A DNA stretch of 64,000 nucleotides from Bemisia tabaci (GCF_918797505.1 NC_092797.1:17311372-17375371), one strand, 5' to 3'; shown: positions 34,314 through 46,447, numbered from the stretch's first letter. Program-made: numbers and translations. Notes: a model not told the origin generated them from the sequence alone.

Positions 34314-36135
34314 CAACCAGAAACAGTCAGTCAAGCCAACATACCATGGTCCACTGACTATTATTCAGGATTGTAAGACCCTCCCATTGCTGCCAATTTT
34401 CAATCATCCTCTGTTGCTGTCTTATTTATTTTCATCTATCTATTTATTTATTGTCTTATTCTTGTATTTATTATTTCGCGTTTGAGAGATCTGGCTCCTT
34501 AACACAGGACATGATTTTTCAGCGCAAAGTAACATGATTCTGTAACCGCTAGAGTTTTCAGTTTTGCACCCCTCATTTTCTTCCTACTTAATTGTTCAAG
34601 GAAATAAAATTCAACATTACAATCTCCTCCGATTCTGTAAATCGATTTGTTGATACTAATAAATTGAAATGACCATCATGTATGTATCCTATTATTCAGC
34701 TTGTACTTTCATATCGTCACAAGCCAGAATTTGACAAAATGTCCCCTTCGCTGCAAAATCAATGAATTTGCAGTTCACCTTATGACCAGTAAGGACGCAA
34801 AAATATTTTGTTTCATTTGCATATTTTTTTTTCCCCCATCTTCCTGACTATGTATTGTGCATCCATAACCCAACCCTCAAATAGAAAATATGGAATGTAT
34901 CGAAGAAAATATAAGAGTAAGCATGCCTGCTGATGCAACTGGCTGGTCGTTTTCTTTCACAAAATCTTGTTAAACAATATTTGACTCATTTAACTTTTCT
35001 CAACTACCTTAGTTCTGAATTCTTTAAAGATGAATTGAAATTTTTTTATTTCTTTTTTTTGTTGACTCTTTTTTTAAACGTTTACAGATTTTGTCAGTAG
35101 TCTTTATTGCTTTAAAAAATTCAATCTGAATTGAACAAAAAATCACACATAACTATTTTCTTGACCAATTGGAATCACTTCTTGGGAAAGATTTAACTCT
35201 GAAAGAAATCTAACCCTCATTAGAAAAATGTAAAACTCCCCATTGACAATATTTCAGTCTCTAGTGCTCGTTCATCAGGATCGTGAAACCGTCTCTAATA
35301 ACAGCACAATACTATGTTCATCACTTTTCGTGGATCCTATAAAACTCCTTCAAGTTTTAGTATAGGCAACTTATTGTGTTTGCCGCCAAGCAAAATTGCA
35401 GGCAAACCAATTGAAGGAGTTTCGTCGTGTTTATATCTAGAGAAGTGTGTAACAGATAGTTCGTAAAAACAAACAAACAGAGGAGGAATCTCGTAATATG
35501 TTTCAATTTTAGAGCAGATGCAATCCTTAAAATTATGAATTTGACCCAGTTATGTTTGTTTTCGGCTCAAAAAATGTTATGCTTTTTACATTTCCCCAGC
35601 TTAAATTTTACTGATGCACTTGATCTCTTTGATTTGTTTTTCTTTAGTTCAAATAACTCTCCCCGTTTGTCATCTACCTGAACTCACTTGTCGAGTTGAA
35701 AAGTCAGCAATGGACTCTTACTTATTTCTTGTCGTGATATTAACTTAATTATTGATATTCTTCTGTGTTTCTCTGTTTTCTCCCCTCCCCCTCTTTTTTA
35801 AATTATTGTACAAATGATGTATTTAAATGAAATGATACTTGTAATCCTATACCTAAGTGTAATGTTTTTTATATGCTTTCTTTTTTGATATGGCGATTTT
35901 TAGCGAGCCGAGTCTGCGTCGGGGTCGCCAATTTTTCGAGTTCTTTTCTGTTTTCGACATGGTATCCCTGCTACGAATTTTCTTCAACAAAATATGTCGG
36001 AGCGGTAGTGCCAGTTGAGAAAAAATGAAACAAGCTCTTATAAGTGGCGACCCTGTTTTGCATCTCCTGATAGGTCCTATTTTGTTATCTCCCAGGAATG
36101 GCGTTGAAAAAAAATTTACTTTCATCCGTAGAGGC
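34314..36135 (+). other. Probable 3' UTR of the Pdp1-like gene and following AT-rich DNA
   Basis: Immediately after the zipper stop codon the sequence is AT-rich and free of transposon ends for about 1.8 kb, unlike most of the window. Canonical AATAAA hexamers at 34603-34608 and 34658-34663 are the first good polyadenylation signals. A longer UTR is possible. Confidence 0.45.
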
Positions 36136-36299
36136 CAATGGCGAGGCGTGACTGATCGAGTATCGATGTATCCCCATTTGAAGCTGTGGTAAAGAATCGA
36201 CTACTGAGGTGTTCGTAACGAACACCCTGCTTATCGATCCTTTTCCATAGGTTTAAGTGACGGATCATTTGATACATCGGAAAGCACGCCAAGCCACTG
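36136..36299. mobile_element. hAT-type MITE, copy just downstream of Pdp1
   Basis: CAATGGCGAGGCGTGACTGA to CACGCCAAGCCACTG with the central GGTGTTCGTAACGAACACC palindrome. Flanks GTAGAGGC and GCAGAGGC match at 7 of 8 positions. Confidence 0.86.
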
Positions 36300-37748
36300 G
36301 CAGAGGCTGCAGTCGAGTCAACTCTTTTTCTCTATCGCTCTCAATACATTTCTCTCTCGCTCTCAACACATGTGACCCAAACAGGATTTCTAAGAGTCAG
36401 ACCTTCGATAGATCAAAGTACAAATTCAATTATTCTCAAAAATAAGGAAATGTAGTCGTTGGAAAGTAGCATTTGCAGGAATTGATTTCTCGCAAAATTA
36501 ATCATAGGTTGTAAAATTAGGAATGATATTTTATTTTACAAGCAGCTATAATGAAGCGATTCGTTATTTCAATTTATGTTAATCAAATTGTCAAGAAATT
36601 ATTTTTTATGAAGATCCTTTAGTGTATGATTTTGTAACTCTTTCCTTCCCTCATGAAGTCTGTTCGACTACATTTTAAGGAACGGCAAAGCTTCATGGCG
36701 TGGTCGGCCTTTGACTTTCAGAAACCCTCATTGATTATATAGAATACTTATTTTAATGAATTTTTGAATTCAGTTTTACATAAAATGTAAATTGCATCTA
36801 AATTTCTAAGTTTTGACCTAGTCCGCCAAAGTAATGGGAAGAGTTATTAAATTGTTGACTAATTATTTGTTAAATTTTCATTCCATTTATTTTTCTGTTA
36901 ATTACGAGGTATTTCTTTGTCCTTTACAATTAAAATTCTAGTGCTAATCTAAGATTTAGTTTTTTTTTTAAACAATTTTATTTGTTCTTTTATTATTTGG
37001 CTTTCGGTGAGGTAGATGCTATTTTACTCCAGTCATGGATACTTCCATGAACGAAATTTTTTATCTTCTCATATTGATTAAAATATCCAACCCGCTGTCG
37101 GTTGAGAGTTATCGTTGGAAAATACAACCCTCTCTGAAGTTTGTTCATAAAAATGGCCATGGCGGAAAAAATTCAATCTACTTCATTTGTTATTTTCTCT
37201 TTAATTTTTATTTTCTCAAGAGTAATCAATGAATCGATGGTAAAACTAGATCAATACATACGTCGATTGTGGCGTGTTTCAGAAGTTTTGCTCAAATTGT
37301 ATGTTTTAAGGGGAATGAAATATTTTGCCAGGAATGAAACGTTAGAACAATTTCGTTAAATGACAAAGAAAAATCAAACAAAATTTTTGCAGTGGCGATC
37401 ATCTGCCAGCTTTCAAAAAAGTAAATTTTGACGAAAAATCTGTCATATTCTTATCCAAGATAGGCAACGAGTCATTGTCGAAATATTATTCGTTGAAAGT
37501 CAATTCCAATGAATTCTCGTTTGATAAGTTATTTTTATGAACCTTAATTTACTAGAATTGCACAGATTATTCTCGGTACCCACTCAAATGTGTCACTAAG
37601 ATGCTGTAAAAATGTTGCTGGCTGGAGATAGGGAGGGATCTTTGGAGCCTCTCTCCAAAGTTACTAGAAGAATAAGCGTCAGCAAGTCTGTGTAAACATG
37701 CACTGTTTTGTAAACAAAATATGGAGACTCAGCGGCGTGTACATCTTG
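36300..37748. other. Unassigned AT-rich stretch
   Basis: Nothing recognised. Confidence 0.5.
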
Positions 37749-37971
37749 CACTGAGGAAAAAAAAAAAAAAAAAAAAAAAAAGATACTGGCTGTATAGACG
37801 CACCATTTGTTGCAGGCTCAGAGGCAGCAAGTTCCGGGTGCTAGAGCCGTGATTTCAAATATTCCAGGTTTAGTGGCCGAAACAATGCATGTTACATCTG
37901 AAAATTTCGGCCTCTGAGTCCGGAAAGTACGATATGTCTATAAACCCCGTAAGTACGGCTTTCAGTGTCGT

Positions 37972-38002
<31 letters not shown>

Positions 38003-38015
38003 CCTTTTTTCAGTG
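37749..38015. mobile_element. CACTGAAAAA-type MITE, uninterrupted copy
   Basis: Ends CACTGAGGAAAAA and TTTTTTCAGTG enclose a GGCTGTATAGACGCAC / ATATGTCTATAAACCCCG inverted pair and a central GGCTCAGAGGCAGCAAG / GGCCTCTGAGTCCGG pair. Expanded poly-A (left) and poly-T (right) tracts lie just inside the ends. TA follows on the right only. Confidence 0.7.
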
Positions 38016-39292
38016 TAGCCCAATTTTATTAATTCATCATGAAGGAATTTATATCCCTCTTCATAAGATCCTCCCCATTTTTTCAGGAAATTCAGTTGAA
38101 ATAATTATGAGGCATGTACTAAAGGCGAAGCTAATGTCGAAATGTTCTGTAAGACAAATTTCAATTTTTTCCCCAGAAATCCTCGATGAGAGCAAAGGAT
38201 ATGACATCTTTTTTCCAGGAAGAAAATATCCAACAACTGTATGACCAAAAGTATCGAAAATCATTTTCACAAGTAACAATGGTTTATACAATCAAGTCTC
38301 TTGAAAATTGGAAAATTCTTAATAAATAATAAAAGCACTGTTGCAATAATTCGGCTAAAAAAAATCTTGCCAAATCTCTTGATGATTACTACTTTTTTTA
38401 AACCAAATAAATATTTGGGGACCGATGATTTGTAGTCACTCAGTCACAGGTTCTTCTTTTCGGGTATCTAAGGAGATTTGTATCATGCACAACAGCGTCA
38501 TAATGGTTGAGGAAATAATTATTACTCCTGCAAGTAAGAAGTCACTTTTTTTGCATCTCTCATTAGAAATATACGTTTATTTTTTTAAATGTTCATCTTT
38601 TTCCTTTCGAAGGTATCTTGTAATTGTCAGTTGTAGAAAAAAGTCGACTCTCTAATGAATAAGTGGAACTATCTGGATCTTTAGGTGTGTTAAGGTAGTT
38701 TTAGTGTATAGATATGATACTTCTTCCTGTAGCATACTTGTCAATTATTTATCATCGAAAGGTGGACCCACCAGAATTAGAAAATCTCAAAATTTAGGAT
38801 TCTTCATTGATGTGAGAGTGAGATTGACCAGTTTTGAAGTTACCCTTTTCCCTTTCTTTTTATGGGCCTGATATTTGTCCATGTTTAGTTGACCTAAGCT
38901 AATTGTTCATCTATTTACCGTAACATGGCATGGGATTGCTTGTACATATTTGCTAGGAAAATTGCTTTCGCACGGATGAAAAAAAGAAAAAAACATGATT
39001 ATTATTAGTCAGTCAAGTAAATAAACTAACTGATTAACTATTTCATCGAATTTTCTTTTGATTTATTTAATAATTTCATACCTACTTGTGGAATTTGTAT
39101 GCTTAGGTGCACTTGAAACTGGATTTCTTGCTCAGTTTCATGGAAGATTTGTACATTCATTTTGCAACGATACCTTTAAATATGATCCCTCAAAGTTTGC
39201 TCCAAGTTCATTCAATCCAAACCAATTATTTAGGTATATGAAGAAAATTTCTTATCAAGAGGAGATTTCAAATGATTGCAGATATTTACCGC
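38016..39292. other. Unassigned AT-rich stretch
   Basis: Nothing recognised before the MITE at 39293. Confidence 0.5.
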
Positions 39293-39422
39293 AATTGGGC
39301 GTATTTCTATCAAACGGAAGTATGTGAATCAAGACATGAGCCCTGAGACCCATGAGAATACATGCATAACAGGGCTCACGTCATAATGCACATGGCTCCG
39401 TTTGACAGAAATACGTCCAATT
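39293..39422. mobile_element. 130-bp inverted-repeat MITE
   Basis: AATTGGGCGTATTTCTATCA, AACGGAAGTATGTG at left; CACATGGCTCCGTTTGACAG, AAATACGTCCAATT at right; also GAGCCCTGAGACCCATGAGA / TAACAGGGCTCACG internally. The tip sequence resembles a repeat I associate with whitefly DNA, from memory. Confidence 0.75.
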
Positions 39423-40677
39423 AAACAACGTTAAGGAAAGAAGAAGAACCATGAGCTAGTTAGAGCGAAGCTTATTTAGTGACCAAGTCACACATTTTTC
39501 CTTTCAGTTGTTCCTAAATCAACCTATACAAATATCTATTCATACTTTCGGTATCTAAAATGTGAGACGGATAACACCATGTAGCTACTTCCATTCCTTC
39601 ATGTAAAGCTGTTGTATGCTTTTTTTGTTCTGTTTTCTGACCTGGAAGACAACGGTTTTTACTTTTTCTTCATAAAATTATTAATTTTCAAATTTGTTAA
39701 TTGCCCCTGAGAGCAAACCATCTGGAAAAAGAGTTGCAACCTTCAATTTTTTTTGGATTGAATGAATGAATAAGTGAATCTTGATTGACTTTGATCAACT
39801 CATGATTTATCCACCTATGGATATTTAATATAACTGAGGTGTATTCATGGTTGATTACTAATGTCAAGGTTTACTTTAAAAGCCATAAAAAATTAGATTT
39901 CCTTATCAAGGTTTTTCTTCGATGAAAGTGAAATTTTGTTATTTTCAGACCCACTGATGTAACGAAAAGGGAGGGAACCAATCATTTTACACAAGTTAAT
40001 ACGGAAGAAAACATTTTACCTTTAAAGAGATTTGTAGAAAAGTTAATTATCATTCTATGCTAGTTGAACGTTACAAATTTTATGTTGATATATAACTTCC
40101 CATGTTCTCTTGCAAAAAATCACCTAGGGTCTTGCGAAAAAATTAAAATTGTAAAAAAAAAACCATTGAAAAAAGGAAAAGAATCCATTAAAAAGGTTTT
40201 GTTTAAGTTTATTTTATTTTAAACTTGTTTTATAACAGTTTTTATTGAAAATTATAATTTTTAGTTTTTCTTTTTTTTATATGTCCGTTTTTTCATTTAT
40301 TCCCCATCTGATCATTCTAAGGATTCAAAAAGATCCTTAATTAAGTGCCTCTGGTAAAAAATATAAATTAGTAAAAAATAAAAAAAGGCCAAAGCACATT
40401 ATTTGGTGCATAGGCACAGGACGACTTGGAAGGAAAGGTGTCAAAAAGTGTGATGAATCGCCGATGAGTCTCTCTTCCCAAGGAAAGAAGGGATAGTCTT
40501 CTTTGAAGATCCTTTGTAACTTCCAACAAAGAGTTTAGTATTTAAGCTAGGTAAGCTGAAAATGAGATCCTAATAATATCACAGCCTTTCATTGCCATTT
40601 GGTAGTCATGAGAATCAAAAATCTATCACAAAAAACCCGTTCCCTCAGATTACTCAATTGACTTTTCAGACTATCTA
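39423..40677. other. Unassigned AT-rich stretch
   Basis: Nothing recognised. Very A/T-rich near 40140-40390. Confidence 0.5.
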
Positions 40678-40738
40678 TCTATACTATAAGCTCCGAGACC
40701 TCCTAATTTTGCGTAACTGGTGACGCTTAGTTCCAGCC

Positions 40739-41045
40739 TTCTACCGGGCCGATTTTCATGATTTTTGCGGCAATCGACGGGCAATTGTCTCTAGATTAGC
40801 CAACTCTTTTCAGATTTTCAAAATATGAACCAGGTTTTTTTATATTTCGTGGTAAAGTTGCGAATTCTCCCATTTAAACAATGTAAATTTATATTTTTTG
40901 TCATAGTTCGTTTGAGCGTTCTACCGGGCCGATTTCCATGATTTTTGCATAGATCGTCAGGTAATTGGCCCTAGATGAGCCCGCTTTAATTAGATTTTGG
41001 AAATAGGACCCAGGTTTTTTTAAAATCACGTTATAAAAGTGAGTA
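40739..41045 (+). repeat. 180-bp direct repeat within the Helitron
   Basis: TTCTACCGGGCCGATTTTCA at 40739 and TTCTACCGGGCCGATTTCCA at 40919, each followed by TGATTTTTGC, a divergent stretch, and CCAGGTTTTTTTA. The second copy is about 125 bp. Confidence 0.8.
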
Positions 41046-41183
41046 AATTTACAGAATGCTCCGGGACTGCTACCGCTATGCGCGGGAGGATGCGCAGTGG
41101 TCGAAGAGGTTGCGCAGTGGATGTGTAGCCTGCGCATCAACTCTACACTTATCTACACAAGATTCGCTCCTGCAATCTAACGT

Positions 41184-41262
41184 CGAGCGGTGGCCGAGTC
41201 GTCTATAAGACGTCGAAGGCGTCCATTCTTAACTCGGTGTGGGTTCGATCCCCAAACTAAGT
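41184..41262 (+). pseudogene. tRNA-like segment (class II Leu/Ser type), degenerate
   Basis: Pol III A box TGGCCGAGTCG at 41191-41201 and a perfect B box GGTTCGATCCC at 41242-41252, with a T stem of four pairs. The acceptor ends do not pair, and the D/anticodon region contains an extra GTCTATAAGACGTC hairpin, so it is not a functional tRNA. It may be captured tRNA sequence or the head of a SINE. It lies inside the Helitron. Confidence 0.6.
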
Positions 41263-41528
41263 ATTATAAATTATTACCCCTTATCATCGTTCATTGTTTT
41301 ACTGCAATATTTCATCAAGCAGTCATTCCAAAACGCGTCCTTTTAATTTTAAAGAAATTTTAGGTGAAGTTTAAAATTAAAGTATATCTCATATCGTAAT
41401 TTTTTAGGGGGAAAATAAAACTAAAACTGATAGGAGGGTAAAAATAGGGCCGCGAAGCGGCCCATTGATGGCGCGGAGCGCCTTCGGGGGGTTGGGCCGC
41501 GTAGCGGCCAGGGGGCGTAGCCCCCTAG

Positions 41529-42290
41529 TGTTTACATGTCGAACCAATTGATATCGATACAGTCTCACCTGTTCGATGTATCGAATACGATCCATTGCAC
41601 ATCAGAAAGTCCTGTATTGTGTTCGACCTTTCAGATACCAACAGTGCACATTACTTACTTCGAAAAATAAGTACATGTCTCTAAGTACGGTGTTAAAAAC
41701 TGTGTTTATGTTCTATTTTCTTAAACACTCCTAGCCAACAAATTTTCTTGAAATGCTTGGTGAATTTTCTTCACTCTCTTTACAAGATTCACTGGAAACG
41801 CCCAGGAGATATTTTTTTTAGTAAAAAAATAAAATAAAATATATAAGTAGATTTTTAAACATTGTTATTGAGAAACGAATTTTCCGACTCTGGTCTCCTC
41901 GGCTTGCAGCATCATACGTAGCTTTTATGTATATCAAAACTCCAATCCAGCGAGAACCTATCATTTTTTTAATTCTACTTTAACTTTAACATCCAGGGTA
42001 TTGATTTTCCTTTAAAAACATAGGTATTTTGGGGGCAAATTTGAATATTTTTCTTTCCATTTTTCAGTTAAGTAAGTTTGTTGTAATTTGACTGAAATCA
42101 TCTGAAACTTTCAAAGAGAACCATTCATAACTTTCCTTGAAAATACGTACTTTTTGGAGAGACATTTGGCAACACTCGATTACTCGTACGGCGTTTTTCC
42201 TAAGCATGGCTGTGCGTTTCTGTCAGTTTGTCAATGTAACTCAGGACACGTAGAAAAATTCAGAATACAGCCAATCGGTGAATAAAACTC
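41529..42290. other. Unassigned stretch with dispersed core motif
   Basis: Contains ACATTTGGCAACACTCGATT and GGCGTTTTTCCTAAGCATGG near 42165-42210, one copy of the dispersed core described in the findings. Otherwise nothing. Confidence 0.5.
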
Positions 42291-42848
42291 AATTGACCAC
42301 TAGACAAGGTATACGAATTTCAGCATTCTGATACATGATCCTAACAAAAATTTCACGTAAAACACGATGCGCACAACGGAAATTACCGAAATCAACTCCT
42401 TGTGAAGATATTTAATGATTCTTGATGCGTGAATTCAAACCACCCGCACACGAAAACTCAACGCTCTACGTGATTCACATCGCGCTAAACGTTTACCACG
42501 ACAGTCTCTGCGATATAAAAATCTGGCAACCTCAATCTTGACGCTTTGGCTCAGCTATAGCGAATTGCTTATATGTAGTTTGAACAACACATGATGGGAA
42601 ATGAACATTGCTCGATAGAGAAGATTGCCGAAACCGTTGTAGTGCGCGATTTGACTCACGTAGAGCTCAGAGTTTCTTGTGAGCGGGCAGTTCAAAGTCC
42701 TCGTAACCAATGTGAAGTAAAAACGTTAATATCTTCGTTAGGAGTTAGTTTCAATAATTTTTGTTGCTCGAGTCGTGTTCTACGTGAAATTCTGGTTAAG
42801 AGGCATGTATCGGAATCCTTTAACTCGTACCTTGTCTAGTGGTCCATT
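42291..42848. mobile_element. Full-length foldback element, copy A
   Basis: AATTGACCACTAGACAAGGT at left and ACCTTGTCTAGTGGTCCATT at right. The two halves (about 270 bp each) are imperfect inverted copies: ACACGATGCGCACAAC / GTTGCTCGAGTCGTGT, and CAACTCCTTGTGAAGATA / TATCTTCGTTAGGAGTTAG. No coding capacity. Near-duplicate of copy B 305 bp downstream. Confidence 0.85.
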
Positions 42849-43153
42849 AACTTCAGAGTAAGGATGGGTTGGGTTGCATCGCCAAATTTGAAGGCGACAT
42901 TGCGGCTATTTTGCGTTCCCTGCAAACAACAGGCCTTACTGTGCCACTTCAGCCGTTGTTGTATGTGTATCATCGTCATCCTTATTCCGCGATGAAGGAG
43001 GCTTCGCACTTCAGGTTTGAAAACTATGCTTCCGTGCTCAGGGAAAACGCCGTATGAACATCCAGCCGTTGTCTAATTACCTTCCATAAAACACAGATTT
43101 TCAGGAAAAATTTTGAATTTTTTCCTCTTAATTTTTCAGTGAGGTTGTCTCGC

Positions 43154-43707
43154 AATGGACCACTAGACAAGGTACGAATTTCGGCATTCTAATACATGTT
43201 TCTTAACCAAAATTTCACGTAGAACACGATGCGCACAACAAAAATTACCGAAATCAACTCCTTACAAAAATATTTAATGATTCCTGATGCGTGAATTCAA
43301 ACCACCGCTCATTAAAACTCAATGCTCTACGTGAGTCACATCGCGCGCTAAACATTATCATGAAAGTCTCTGCGATATAAAAATCTGGCAACCTCAATTT
43401 TGACGCTTTGGCTCAGCTATAGCAAGTTGTTTGTAGTTTGAACAACACATGGTGGGAAATGAACATTGCTCGATTGAGGAGCTTGCTGAAACCGTGGTAG
43501 TGCCCGATTTGACTCACGTAGAGCTTTGAGTTTCTTGTGAGCGGGCAGTTCAAATTTCTCGTGACCTATGTGAAATAAAAAACGTTAATATCTTCGTTAG
43601 GAATTGGTTTCAGTAATTTTCGTTGTGCGAATCGTGTTCGACGTGAAATTCTGGTTAAGAAACATGTATCAGAATGCTTTACTTCGTACCTTGTCTAGTG
43701 GTCCATT
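43154..43707. mobile_element. Full-length foldback element, copy B
   Basis: AATGGACCACTAGACAAGGT to TACCTTGTCTAGTGGTCCATT (inverted), 554 bp, same orientation and same internal order as copy A. The spacer between the copies (42849-43153) carries the dispersed AACGCCGTATGAACAT motif. Confidence 0.85.
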
Positions 43708-43977
43708 GATCTATATCGTCCAAAACCTTCAATTAAAAATATTAATAAGTTTCCTTAAAAATACGCACTTTTTTGAGCGACATTTGGTAAAATTCTAATG
43801 TTTGTGCGGCGTTTCTCCTCAGCATGGCTGTGCGTCAGTGTATCTAAAGTAAAAAGAGAGAAGGCTCATGAAGTGATCTCTCATTCCATCGACTGAGGCC
43901 TCAGGTAGTACGGATTGCAATTTTGCGATTCCACTGAGTGTTATGTATGTTGCCTAGCTCCTATTTGAAGGGCCCTA

Positions 43978-46447
43978 CACTGTTAAAAAAATTTAGCTCA
44001 GCGCACGACTTATGTAGGGAAGTCGCTCGGTAGTCACTCATCGCTCAGGGCCAATTCTTTCTGAGTTAAAAATCTTCGACATAAGTATGGAAAAGTTGAG
44101 CTAAAGTAACTCAGGCATGAGTACGGGCTGCGTCGCTGGCGACTGCCCTCCCCTGCCCCCTAGCATCCGCCCCATACCCCGATCCGTTTCCCCTCCCTCT
44201 CGTACCTCCGTCATCTGCCTTCCCCTTCAACCTGGAACTGTAATGTATGTTCTTTTTCTTTTTGAAAAGATGTGAAAATGTACTGCAAGTCAAATCATAT
44301 TTCAGGAATTTTCGGGCCAATATCCAACAAATTCCAAGCCAAAGTGTTTTTTGAAATGCAATCACGACGGAAAATCAAAATTTGTCATAGCTAAACAGCT
44401 ATCTCCAGTAATTTCAAAAACGCTTTTAGACAAAGAAATGTTTTATAGAAATAAAGTATTTTGTGAACATAAATTCAGTGTAAGCTTAAAAAATAAATAT
44501 ACACGATAACAGAACTCTAACTTCACTGGACACCGCGCCATACTCAGGTAGTATGAGCAGGGAGTCAAGACGCCTTCAATTTTTTGAACGCAATACGGAC
44601 ATCCGTCGAGGTTGTATAATTGTATCAAGGCGCCGTAGCAAACGCGTCCCATTGTTTATCGTTACAGACGAATATAAGTTGAGAGAGGAAAGTCACAATG
44701 CCTTCAATTTTATACATACATATTTTTGGGCAAAATGAGAGACGACGTTTATGCATTTGCGACGTTGCAAACTTCCTTAGAAATTTTATTTTTCTTTCGA
44801 GAAACTGGTCAACATTAAACTGAAATTTTCCATGATTTTTCGTATTTGATAGCGGAAGATTTGATTCAAAATTTAAAGTCGTAAATTTGGATCGTTTCTC
44901 ATGGAAGAGATTAATTAAGACCGGAAATTTTGAAACACCCACTGGAGATACGTGGTTTCGCACTTCAGTCTGACCGATACGGACATCCAACAAGCTTAAA
45001 TAGTTGCATCAAGTTCCCGCCGTCACCGCCGACCAACGCGTTTGTCGATCGAATCAACTACAGGTATTATGCGTAGGAAGTCAAAATGCCTTCAATTTTT
45101 TGAACGCAATACGGACATCCGTCGAGGTTGTATAGTTGTATCAAGGCACCGTAGCAGACGCGTCCCATTTTTTATCGTCACAGACAAATGTAAGTTGAGA
45201 GAGACCAGTCATAATGCCTTCAATTTTATGCATACATATTTTCGGGCAAAATGAGAGACGACGTTTATCCATTTGCGACGTTGCAAACTTCCTTAGAAAT
45301 TTTATTTTTCCTTCGAGAAACTCGTCAACATAAAACTTAAATTCTCCATGATTTTTCGTATTTGATAGCGGAAGATTTGATTCAAAATTTAAAGTCGTAT
45401 ATTTGGATTGTTTCTCATGGAAGAGATGAAATGAGAACGGACAATTTGAAACACCGCAATGGAGATACGTGGTTTCGCACTTTTGTCGGTGTGATACGGA
45501 CATCCATCAAGTTCAAAAAGTTGCATCAAGTCCCCGTCACAGCCGACGAACGCGTCCGTCGATCGAATCAACTACAGGGAGTATGAGTACGTGAGCAGGG
45601 AGTCAAAACGCCTTCAATTTTTTGAACGCAATACGGACATCCGTCGAGGTTGTATTAAGGCGCCGTAGCAGACGCGTCCCATTCTTTATCGTTACAGACG
45701 AATATAAGTTGAGAGAGGCCAGTCATAATGTCTTCAATTTTATACGTACATATTTTCGGGCTAAATAAGAGACGACGTTTCTCCATTTGCGACGTTGCTG
45801 ACCTTCTTAGAAATTTTATTTTTCTTTCGAGAAACTCGTCAACATAAAACTTAAATTCTCCATGATTTTTCGTATTCAATAGCAGAGGATTTGGTTCAAA
45901 ATTTAAAGTCGTAACTTTGGATTGTTTCGCATCGAAGAGATGAAATAATAACGGAAATTTTCAAAATTTCTGGAGATAGGCTATTCTACTATGACGAATT
46001 TTTATTTTCCGCGTTGTCTGCAACTCAGTGAACACTTTGGTACGGGATTCATGGGACCTGGTCCTGGAAACCCTTTAAACTTAATTTAATTTGTTGTACA
46101 CCCTCACAAGTCGCTACTAATCACTGTTCACGCAAAAACCACTGGCTGGAGACTGACGCCGTCGTTGTCGTGAATTCGAGAATAAGACTGTAACGGTCGG
46201 TGCGCGTTGATGATGCGCAGACAATTATGGCTATATTCCTTCTTAAGTCCCTCAAACCTGAGCTGAAAGTCCTTCTCCGGAGTAATGTCTGTCTTTCCTG
46301 GAGTGATCCCATGACGCCCATGAGCTTTCCATGCCAAAGCGAGCTATCCCACTCATCGCAAGAAATGTTCACTACTTGATGCTTTGAGCAGGATAGCTCC
46401 GAAATAATTAACTCCGGCCACTCAGGCCAGAATATTTTTTAACAGTG
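43978..46447. mobile_element. 2.47-kb TA-flanked non-autonomous element carrying a tandem array
   Basis: Left tip CACTGTTAAAAAAATTTAGC after TA (43976-43977); right tip AATATTTTTTAACAGTG before TA (46448-46449). The 13-base terminal match CACTGTTAAAAAA plus TA duplication fits Tc1/mariner-like ends. Between them lie a CTC-rich left part, the 0.52-kb tandem array (44550-45975) and a right part with no recognised protein. The ends may belong to one element or to two; the single TA pair favours one. Confidence 0.55.
44550..45975. repeat. Tandem array, about 2.7 units of 516-522 bp
   Basis: The anchor CAATTTTTTGAACGCAATAC occurs at 44577, 45093 and 45615 (spacings 516 and 522). Each unit continues GGACATCCGTCGAGGTTGTA, ACGCGTCCCATT, GCCTTCAATTTTA, GAGACGACGTTT, TTGCGACGTTG, and ends near GAGATACGTGGTTTCGCAC. 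The third unit stops short at about 45975. The minus strand of each unit holds a similar open frame of about 75-122 codons (44625-44993, 45141-45503, 45655-45879) with shared NTKNHG, FLRKFATSQM and FCPKIC blocks, matching no family I know. Confidence 0.85.

Larger units (their letters stand above)
40678..41528 (+). mobile_element. Non-autonomous Helitron
   Basis: Starts A|TCTATACTATAAG and ends CCCCCTAG|T, the TC...CTRR termini placed between A and T expected of Helitrons, with no target duplication. The 3' 90 bp are four successive triloop hairpins: GGGCCGCGAAGCGGCCC (about 41448), GGCGCGGAGCGCC, GGCCGCGTAGCGGCC and GGGGGCGTAGCCCCC, the last abutting the terminus. Contains a 180-bp direct repeat and a tRNA-like segment. 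No Rep/helicase ORF. An alternative start is TC at 40674. Confidence 0.75.

Noticed and set aside
41184..41262. Functional tRNA-Leu or tRNA-Ser
   Set aside because: B box is perfect, but the acceptor ends do not pair and the D/anticodon region has an inserted hairpin.
44550..45975. CRISPR array
   Set aside because: Units are over 500 bp, contiguous without spacers, and the genome is eukaryotic.
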